A stretch of 16,397 nt of DNA from JBAPRR01 sp049281195 (GTDB taxonomy: Bacteria > Actinomycetota > Acidimicrobiia > Acidimicrobiales > CAVXTF01): the NCBI GenBank assembly GCA_049281195.1, contig JBAPRR010000311.1, positions 1 to 16,397 of the forward strand, read 5' to 3'. This document shows positions 6,669 to 11,827 of this stretch, piece after piece. Positions within the stretch are counted from its first letter, which is position 1. The number at the start of each line of letters is the position of its first letter. A program made the position numbers and the translations under genes. Under the pieces are notes generated by a model, which was not told the DNA's origin, ran no database searches, and was given only the letters and a program-made list of their open reading frames with translations.

Positions 6669-8617
6669 CAGATCTCACCTTTCTGTGCCGGCGCCGCGCC
6701 GTTCTGTGCCGGGGTCGCGCCGTTCTGTGCCGGCGCCCCCTCTTCATCGAGCACCAGGTCGATGTCGTTTTCCGCTTGCGACAGGACCTCGACGTACAAG
6801 GGGCACGTCGCCAGCAGTTCGTTGTGCGTTCCCTCCGCAACCACCGTCCCCTCGTCGAGAAGGACCACGCGGTCGGCCAGCCCGATCGTCGAAAGGCGGT
6901 GGGCGATGACCAGCGTGGTGCGGCCTTCCATCAGGACGCGGAGAGCCTCGTGGATCATCTGCTCGACCTGAACGTCGACCGCGCTGGTGGCGTCGTCGAG
7001 TATCAGTATCGGGGGGTTGACGAGTAGGGTCCTGGCGATTGCGATTCGCTGACGCTGGCCTCCGGACAAGGTGTAGCCGCGCTCACCGACAACGGTGTCG
7101 TAGCCCTCCGGCAGCTCACGGATGAACTCGTCGGCCCCTGCCGCCAAGGCCGCGGCTTCCACGTCTGCGAAGTCGGCGTCCGGTCGCCCGTAAGAGATGT
7201 TGTCGCGGATCGAAGACGAAAAGAGGAAGGGCTCGTCGAGCACCACGCCTATATGTGAGCGCAGGCTGGCGAGAGTCAGATCCCTCACGTCGTTGTCGTC
7301 CACCGACACAGACCCCGCCGCCACGTCGTAGAAGCGGGGGACCAATCGCGACAGGGTGGTCTTCCCGCTGGCGGTCCTCCCGACCAAAGCAACTGTTTCG
7401 CCCGGTTCGAGGTGGAGATTCAGGTTGTGGAGCACCAGAGGTCCGTCTTCGGTGTACTTGAAGTCCACGTTGGAGAACTTGACGTCGCCGACGCACTGCA
7501 CAAGGTCCTTCGCACCGGGGAGGTCCTTGATGGTGGGCTGTTCGTCCAGGATCTCGTAGATCCGGTCGGCTGAAGCCGCCGCACGCTGGCCCATCATGAT
7601 GAGCATCCCCAGCATCTGAAACGGCGCCTGCAGCATGACGATGTAGGCGCTGAAGGCGAGGATCGCACCGACTCCGAGATCGCCGTGGATCACCTCGTAG
7701 CCGCCGAACAGCAAGACGAGCGCCAGACCGAGCTGCGGAAGGTTCTGCACCGCGGGCGTGAAGCGGGCGCGGAGATCGGCATCCTTGATGTAGGACCACT
7801 TGAGCCGGTCCGCCGCTTTGGCGAGGGTGTTCACCTCACGCTGCTCTGCCACGAAGCTCTTCACCACCCGGACGCCATTGATGTTCTCGTCGACGATCGT
7901 CGCCACGTCGGCGAGCCGGGCCTGGATGATCCACGAGACCGGGAACATCGACTTACGCATCTGGACACTCACGAAGTACACGAACGGCGTCGTGATCATC
8001 GCGATGAACGCGAGCAGAACGTTGATCGAGAGCATGTACCCGAACGCGACGAGGGCGATGGCGCACTGGACGAGGATCGCCGGTGCGAACGTGAGGTACA
8101 TCTGAACCGAGCGGATGTCCGAATTGGCTCGGGAGATGAGCTGTCCGGACTGGACGCGGTCATAGAACGAGAACGACATACGCGTCAGGTGGTTGTAGAT
8201 GATGTTGCGTAAGTCGAATTCCATGGCATAGGCGGTCCGCATCAGATAGAGCCGCGAGATGTATGCGGACACCCCGGTCGCGATCGCAAGCCCGAACACC
8301 AACCACGTGTAGTGGGAGAGCGGTACCGCGTGGCGCACGAGGGAATTCGTCACCGCCTCGTTGAGGATGTACGGGATCTGGACCTGCAGTACGAGGCCGA
8401 CGAACGAAAGGGAAAGGGACGTTATGAGCGTTCCCTTGTGCGCCATGACGATCGGCCAGGCGCGGCCGAGCCACGAACGACTCTTGTCGGGATTGATGGT
8501 CGCCTTAGGAGGGGCGTAGCGGGAGAACTCGTTCAGGGGACCGAGCGTCGAGTCCTCGGACGCGCCGGCTCCGGCGTCTGAGATCTCCGGCCGGTTGATG
8601 GGAGCGGTGGTCGTCAC
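6668..8617 (-). CDS. ABC half-exporter with degenerate ATPase residues (first subunit of a heterodimer)
   Basis: This 649-residue fused permease-ATPase starts at GTG 8617, which overlaps the marR stop by 4 nt (GTGA). Six membrane helices lie at about 55-345 and the nucleotide-binding domain at about 375-610. Walker A is GRTASGKT (413-420). The Q-loop glutamine is replaced by Asp461 (VVLDEPF). The signature is a canonical LSGGQ (517-521). Walker B ends ILILD541 and is followed by Asp542 where the catalytic Glu should be. The H-loop is His573. In heterodimeric exporters such as TM287/288, the subunit with Asp at this position contributes the non-hydrolysing site, while its intact LSGGQ completes the active site with the partner's Walker motifs. 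The complementary residues in the next gene fit that model. The C-terminal 22 residues consist of a short repeated PAQNGA motif. Confidence 0.95.
   Translation of the reverse strand: MTTTAPINRPEISDAGAGASEDSTLGPLNEFSRYAPPKATINPDKSRSWLGRAWPIVMAHKGTLITSLSLSFVGLVLQVQIPYILNEAVTNSLVRHAVPLSHYTWLVFGLAIATGVSAYISRLYLMRTAYAMEFDLRNIIYNHLTRMSFSFYDRVQSGQLISRANSDIRSVQMYLTFAPAILVQCAIALVAFGYMLSINVLLAFIAMITTPFVYFVSVQMRKSMFPVSWIIQARLADVATIVDENINGVRVVKSFVAEQREVNTLAKAADRLKWSYIKDADLRARFTPAVQNLPQLGLALVLLFGGYEVIHGDLGVGAILAFSAYIVMLQAPFQMLGMLIMMGQRAAASADRIYEILDEQPTIKDLPGAKDLVQCVGDVKFSNVDFKYTEDGPLVLHNLNLHLEPGETVALVGRTASGKTTLSRLVPRFYDVAAGSVSVDDNDVRDLTLASLRSHIGVVLDEPFLFSSSIRDNISYGRPDADFADVEAAALAAGADEFIRELPEGYDTVVGERGYTLSGGQRQRIAIARTLLVNPPILILDDATSAVDVQVEQMIHEALRVLMEGRTTLVIAHRLSTIGLADRVVLLDEGTVVAEGTHNELLATCPLYVEVLSQAENDIDLVLDEEGAPAQNGATPAQNGAAPAQKGEI
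6681..6737 (-). repeat. 21-bp in-frame tandem repeat at the end of the first ABC gene
   Basis: The unit TTCTGTGCCGGNGNCGCGCCG (plus strand) occurs at 6681-6701 and 6702-6722, with a partial 15-nt copy at 6723-6737. It encodes the repeated PAQNGA(T/A) tail of the ABC protein just before its stop. Because 21 is a multiple of three, copy-number change would lengthen or shorten the tail without a frameshift. Confidence 0.85.
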
Positions 8618-9222
8618 TTGGCCACCACAGCCGTCTTCGTCACCGTTTTAGTGTCTCCCTTCGATTCGGGTTTCGTTTCGCCTCCCTTGCCGGCGCCTCG
8701 GTTCACTGCCCTGTAAGCGTCGAGCGCCGCTCTCCATTGCTCCAGGCTTCCGAAAGCCTGAGCCGCCTGACCGGTGTGAGCCACCTGTCCCGCGTTGCCC
8801 GCTACTCCGTCGTCATTCGGCCGAGGAGCCCGGTCCGGCTGAGCGACGTAGGCGATGTCCAGCAAGCGCCGGTTGACCGATTCGTCGGCCTTGCGCAGAA
8901 CCGCTCGCCCCTTTGCGGTCAGGTTGTGACCGACACGCCGTCGATCTCCGGGATCGTGATGGCGCTCCACGAACCCCTTTTGGACAAGCCCGTCGACGAC
9001 GCCGGTGATGCTCGGTCTGCTCACCGCGAGCCGGTCCGCCAGTGCCGAGGCCGCTATTTTCGTCTTGTCGCCCTTGTGGAGCAACCCCTCATCGAGATGT
9101 ATGAGCACCCGGTACTGCGGGAGCGACAGATCGACGTCGCTAAGAGCGATTTCTACCTGCCGTGCCAGCCGGGCGGCGGTGCGCCCGGGGCAGGGGGCAC
9201 CAGACGATGATTTGAGACCCAT
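8614..9222 (-). CDS. MarR-family transcriptional regulator of the ABC exporter operon
   Basis: This 202-residue protein is a winged-helix regulator of the MarR family. Dimerisation helix 1 is at ~14-30, then LSLPQYRVLIHL (32-43), the HTH with ASALADRLAVSRPSITGVVDGLVQKGFVER (58-87), and the wing with HHDPGDRRRVGHNLTAKG (88-105). DPGDRRR is the classic MarR wing. The C-terminal part is longer than usual: a low-complexity linker (~128-157) interrupts the region before the last helix, and a Lys/Thr-rich tail follows (~178-202). The ATG at 9222 is preferred; a TTG at 9243 would add seven residues. Neither has a Shine-Dalgarno, so a leaderless transcript is likely. Its TGA overlaps the GTG of the first ABC gene. 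MarR regulators beside exporters usually autorepress and are released by ligand; that role is inferred here. Confidence 0.93.
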   Translation of the reverse strand: MGLKSSSGAPCPGRTAARLARQVEIALSDVDLSLPQYRVLIHLDEGLLHKGDKTKIAASALADRLAVSRPSITGVVDGLVQKGFVERHHDPGDRRRVGHNLTAKGRAVLRKADESVNRRLLDIAYVAQPDRAPRPNDDGVAGNAGQVAHTGQAAQAFGSLEQWRAALDAYRAVNRGAGKGGETKPESKGDTKTVTKTAVVAK

Positions 9223-9223
9223 A

Positions 9224-9242
9224 TGATTAGGATACAGAATCA
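9224..9242 (-). promoter_or_regulatory. Candidate MarR operator overlapping the marR -10 region
   Basis: There is a perfect inverted repeat TGATT-N9-AATCA at 9224-9228 and 9238-9242. On the minus strand TATCCT (9234-9229) fits the actinobacterial -10 pattern TANNNT and would start transcription at or beside the ATG at 9222, giving a leaderless message. A regulator bound to the palindrome would cover the -10. No good -35 is visible. Operator function is inferred from position and symmetry. Confidence 0.4.
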
Positions 9243-9324
9243 ATCTGAGTGGTGAGTCACTTCACTGCTCCGGCACCCCGGTGGATCGGAACGGTCAGCC
9301 CGACCAGAGTGTCTCTGCAGCCGG

Positions 9325-9352
9325 TCCGTGGACCTGAGCGAACTTCCACGGA
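9325..9352 (-). terminator. Stem-loop just downstream of the M48 peptidase gene
   Basis: TCCGTGGA (9325-9332) and TCCACGGA (9345-9352) form a perfect 8-bp stem around a 12-nt loop, beginning 13 nt after the peptidase stop on the minus strand. There is no T-tract after the stem, so it is not a textbook intrinsic terminator. It could be a weak terminator, a 3'-end stabiliser or an operator. Confidence 0.35.
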
Positions 9353-9365
9353 TGGAATCGAAAGA

Positions 9366-10709
9366 TCAGGTTTCCACCTGGCCGGAGACGACGGCCTCGC
9401 GATCGGAGTGAGGGCCCCGGACGACCCCCACAGAGCGGCTTCCATGGATCTCCTGAAGAAGGGCCCCTGCGAACGGAGTCAGCTCACTGTCGGAATCGGC
9501 CACGCGTCTGGCCAGGTAAGGCACATGACACGGCTTAGGATCACGCGCCTCGAGGAGGCGGATACGGAACTCGGTAGGCGGGTGGGTCCCATCGGCTCTG
9601 AGCATCCTCGATGCCGCGATGAAGCGTCGACGCCTCAATTCATAATCAGGGATCGAGTCGACGAACTCACGTTCGGAGCGCCATAGATCGGGCTGTCCTT
9701 GAAGGGACGCTGTGTTGATGGCTTGGATGCACGACTTCGTCATCAAAAGCTTCGTGAGTGAACTAACTGCGCCGCCTCTGCCGGCGATTCTGTACGAGAA
9801 GTCGTCCGCCAGGTATTCGGCGCGCTGTCCAGCCCTATCCGAAATGCCGTGGAGCATGCGTCCGGCAAGAGCGACGAGGCCGAATAAAGGAGCGAAGAGC
9901 AGAGCCGCGAAAACCTCTATGTAGGGCAGTAGACCTGGCAGTCCGCCACCACCTGCGGCAATCCTCCCCCGTGCTAGTCGCGTCGAAAAAGAAAGCAATC
10001 CGAGCCATTGGCGCAGGCTCAAAAGTGCACTGCCGACGAGCAGAGAATGTCGTAGGTCTCGGTTTACGTCGTGTGCCAACTCGTGTGCCAGGACTGCGAT
10101 GCGCTCCTCCGGGCCTAGGACATTCCAAAGCGGGTAACCGAGGGTAAGGCGCCGACTCCTCTTCAATCCGACCATCCCGTAACTTGCGTTGAACCGGCCG
10201 TCGACGAAAAGAGTGTGTGGCGGGCGCGCTCCGACCATGGCACAGAGCTCGGTGACCACAGACCAAAGAGCAGGCGCCTGCTCCCGCTTTACCTCGATTC
10301 CCTTAGCCGGCCGCCCCAAGCGTGGTCGCACTTCGAACGCAAAGCCGACGAGCAGGAGTACGAGAAGCACCTTCAACACGATCCACACGGTGGAGAGAGC
10401 GACGAACACTGCCCCTGCGATGAGGGCGACTGTCGCCAGGTGGACGAGCACGGCACACGCCTGTCCCAACCTGCGCCAGCGATCGGGCAGGTTCCGTAGG
10501 TCAGGAGCCGTCTTGCAGCGCTCGAAGACCTCGCGCATGCGCTTGTCGCCACGGAGCGCCGCCCGCGTCCTGAATCGGCCTTTGGGGGGAGACGCCGCCT
10601 CCGGATCAGCGTTCAGTCCGCATGCGTGACACCAGGAGACGAAACGTGGATCAACCGGAGAGACGGCCTTGCAACTCGGACAAGTGAAATAAAGGCCCTC
10701 GACCGCCAC
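9366..10709 (-). CDS. M48-family membrane zinc metallopeptidase with N-terminal zinc ribbon
   Basis: This 447-residue protein begins with a zinc-ribbon-like motif, C10-x2-C13 and C27-x2-C30. A basic linker and two membrane helices (about 86-108 and 110-127) follow. The catalytic core carries HELAH (209-213), matching the HExxH zinc motif, and a third ligand candidate Glu298 in RAEYLADDF (296-304), the AE-x2-AD signature of M48 (HtpX/Ste24-like) peptidases. Another hydrophobic segment (~262-285) lies between them. The C-terminal ~140 residues are soluble. The family cleaves membrane or membrane-associated proteins, often in envelope quality control. The start is GTG 10709; no upstream in-frame start was found. 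On the minus strand CATAAT (10721-10716) lies one turn upstream, so the transcript may be leaderless. It appears monocistronic, with about 140 nt before marR and 170 nt after the secreted-protein gene. Confidence 0.92.
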   Translation of the reverse strand: MAVEGLYFTCPSCKAVSPVDPRFVSWCHACGLNADPEAASPPKGRFRTRAALRGDKRMREVFERCKTAPDLRNLPDRWRRLGQACAVLVHLATVALIAGAVFVALSTVWIVLKVLLVLLLVGFAFEVRPRLGRPAKGIEVKREQAPALWSVVTELCAMVGARPPHTLFVDGRFNASYGMVGLKRSRRLTLGYPLWNVLGPEERIAVLAHELAHDVNRDLRHSLLVGSALLSLRQWLGLLSFSTRLARGRIAAGGGGLPGLLPYIEVFAALLFAPLFGLVALAGRMLHGISDRAGQRAEYLADDFSYRIAGRGGAVSSLTKLLMTKSCIQAINTASLQGQPDLWRSEREFVDSIPDYELRRRRFIAASRMLRADGTHPPTEFRIRLLEARDPKPCHVPYLARRVADSDSELTPFAGALLQEIHGSRSVGVVRGPHSDREAVVSGQVET

Positions 10710-10715
10710 TCCGGA

Positions 10716-10721
10716 ATTATG
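10716..10721 (-). promoter_or_regulatory. Possible -10 element of the M48 peptidase gene
   Basis: CATAAT on the minus strand differs from TATAAT at one base and would place the transcription start at about the GTG (10709). No matching -35 was found at 16-18 nt; that position lies in the 15-bp repeat array. Weak evidence. Confidence 0.25.
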
Positions 10722-10735
10722 GCGCCCGGCAATGG

Positions 10736-10800
10736 ATCGGCGAGCAGAGGATGGGCGAGCAGAGGATGGGCGAGCAGAGGATGGGCGAACAAAGGATCGG
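10736..10800. repeat. 15-bp tandem repeat, four copies plus a partial
   Basis: Units lie at 10736-10750, 10751-10765, 10766-10780 and 10781-10795, plus 5 nt at 10796-10800. The consensus on the plus strand is ATGGGCGAGCAGAGG; the two middle copies are identical and the outer ones differ at one to two bases. The array sits between the secreted-protein stop and the M48 peptidase start, immediately upstream of the latter's putative -10. It could be a variable-number repeat or a protein-binding array; nothing in the sequence decides. Confidence 0.9.
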
Positions 10801-10879
10801 ATGCTCTCGCATGCCGCCGCGGGTGCGGATCAGTAAGAACCGATTCTGGATGAGCCCTCGACGGGCGAATTGCCTGGGG

Positions 10880-11521
10880 TCAGAACAGCACTCCGCCCGC
10901 GTGGCCCATCGTGATCTTGGAGAGCCCTGCGGTGCTCGAGCAACTGGTATTGAGGGCAGTGACATCCTCAGACGACTCGCTCTTCATCTTCACGACGCCC
11001 GAGGCGGTCGGATATGAACCTGTCACGGATATGGGCGAAATCGTGAAACTCACCGGATGGGCGAAGGTTGTGTCGGATGATGTGAGCGCGGAGAACGTGA
11101 TGCCCGAAGGGGCGATGTTCGTCTGGTATTTGACTGTCCCCGCGAACGATCCGCTAGCAGTGACGGTGCCAGGAGGAGTGGTAGCGAAAAAATCCGCGCA
11201 GGTGTTCACACCTGTGCCTGTGATCGTGCCGGTCGCCTTCATTGTGTACTCGTGCGGAACAGGCGTACCGCTGCCACATGGCTTGCCCGCAGCCTTGATG
11301 GTCACTGTTTCTGATGAAGCTGCGCCCACGGTTAATAGCGGGGGGTTGAACTTGATAGTTGCATCGTCAATTGGACATTTCGTTATGCCGCTACCAACCA
11401 CAGGCGGGTTGACGCTGGACCATTTCGAGTTCGAATGGGTAACAGCCGCTCCCGCCGCGACCGGAACCACGACCATGAAAGTAAGCAACAAAGTCCCCGC
11501 TACGGCCGCCCGTCGGATCAT
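10880..11521 (-). CDS. Small secreted protein of unknown function
   Basis: This 213-residue protein has a clear Sec signal peptide: MIRRAAVAG, a hydrophobic core LLLTFMVVVPVA, and an AxA site giving cleavage near residue 25. The mature chain (~188 residues) is rich in Thr, Ser, Val and Gly in alternating patterns that suggest beta-sandwich structure. It has four cysteines (49, 82, 108, 194), enough for two disulfides. Residues 49-62 (CPIDDATIKFNPPL) look like a family signature, but I do not recognise the family. The ATG at 11521 is chosen over TTG 11542 because AGAAGGGGG ends 9 nt upstream of it and the signal peptide begins there. A complete antisense frame (10911-11528) exists but lacks these signals. 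The gene stands alone, with an unusual upstream region holding a foldable RNA segment and a box array. Confidence 0.85.
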   Translation of the reverse strand: MIRRAAVAGTLLLTFMVVVPVAAGAAVTHSNSKWSSVNPPVVGSGITKCPIDDATIKFNPPLLTVGAASSETVTIKAAGKPCGSGTPVPHEYTMKATGTITGTGVNTCADFFATTPPGTVTASGSFAGTVKYQTNIAPSGITFSALTSSDTTFAHPVSFTISPISVTGSYPTASGVVKMKSESSEDVTALNTSCSSTAGLSKITMGHAGGVLF

Positions 11522-11530
11522 GGAATAAAT

Positions 11531-11539
11531 CCCCCTTCT
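11531..11539 (-). promoter_or_regulatory. Strong ribosome binding site of the secreted-protein gene
   Basis: On the minus strand AGAAGGGGG lies 9 nt before the ATG at 11521, the strongest purine tract in the region. It decides the start and lies 11 nt downstream of the candidate structured leader. Confidence 0.75.
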
Positions 11540-11550
11540 CAAGGTCTGGT

Positions 11551-11649
11551 AGCTCCCTGTGTAGTACCGAAAGGTTCTGTAGGCAACTGGCTTTTGATGG
11601 TCCTGCCTTCACCCTCATAAGCAACGAGGAGCTCAGCCACACAGGGGCT
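11551..11649 (-). ncRNA. Candidate structured leader RNA upstream of the secreted-protein gene
   Basis: AGCTCCCTGTGT (11551-11562) pairs with ACACAGGGGCT (11639-11649) in an 11-bp stem with one bulged base, closing ~76 nt. Inside are three possible hairpins: ACC/GGT around a 4-nt loop (11566-11575, extendable by 11563-11564 with 11577-11578), AGGCA/TGCCT (11581-11585 with 11604-11608), and CCTC/GAGG (11613-11616 with 11626-11629). This is a closed multi-branch fold of the kind seen in cis-regulatory RNAs. On the minus strand it would be the 5' leader of the secreted-protein mRNA, ending just before the Shine-Dalgarno. The pairing is read directly from the sequence, but function and strand are inferred; the plus strand could also fold. 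It matches no riboswitch consensus I could recall. Confidence 0.4.
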
Positions 11650-11723
11650 TGTTTCTGCGAGCTTCTCACCAAGTTCTCAATCTGATCCCAGGCAAAACTA
11701 TGGGTGACTGCGCGCACTATCTA

Positions 11724-11793
11724 TTTGGAGTAGCCAACCAGCCGTTTGGACTATTTGGAGTAGCCAACCAGCTGTTTGGAGTAGCCAACCAGC
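11724..11793. repeat. Three identical 19-nt boxes with a palindromic core
   Basis: TTTGGAGTAGCCAACCAGC occurs perfectly at 11724-11742, 11754-11772 and 11775-11793. Each contains the inverted repeat TTGG-AGTAG-CCAA. The spacings are 30 and 21 bp, near three and two helical turns. The first two copies are part of a 30-bp tandem unit (11721-11750 and 11751-11780) differing at a single base. The array lies 35 nt after the GH31 stop and about 75 nt upstream of the candidate leader RNA. It could be an operator array for the secreted-protein promoter or hairpins in the GH31 3' end. Confidence 0.85.
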
Positions 11794-11827
11794 GACTCCA
11801 CGGGCTTAACCGTTCGCCCGCAAAAGA

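Noticed and set aside
6168..6971. Long plus-strand open frame across the junction of the two ABC genes
   Set aside because: It is antisense to conserved ABC ATPase motifs, has no recognisable domain, and long antisense frames are common in high-GC genes.
7685..8212. Plus-strand frame rich in Asp, Glu, Arg and His
   Set aside because: It is the complement of the ABC membrane domain; its composition reflects codon bias on the other strand.
10815..10880. Short inverted repeats (GCCC/GGGC and AGAA/TTCT) after the secreted-protein stop, considered as a terminator
   Set aside because: Stems are only 4 bp and no T-tract follows on the minus strand.
10911..11528. A 205-residue plus-strand frame covering almost the whole secreted-protein gene
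   Set aside because: The minus-strand frame has a signal peptide and a strong Shine-Dalgarno; the plus-strand frame has neither and resembles no known protein.
11551..11649. Leader considered as a tRNA or a known riboswitch
   Set aside because: The minus strand has a GTGGCTGAG like a tRNA D-arm and the plus strand a GAAA tetraloop as in c-di-GMP-I RNA, but the remaining cloverleaf or conserved core bases are absent.
11391..11717. Minus-strand frame through the candidate leader RNA into the secreted-protein gene
   Set aside because: It is out of frame with the secreted protein, has no ribosome binding site at its start, and overlaps a strong signal-peptide gene. A leader peptide cannot be fully excluded.
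11721..11793. 30-bp repeats considered as a CRISPR array
   Set aside because: Units are directly adjacent or 2 nt apart with no unique spacers, and no cas gene is present.
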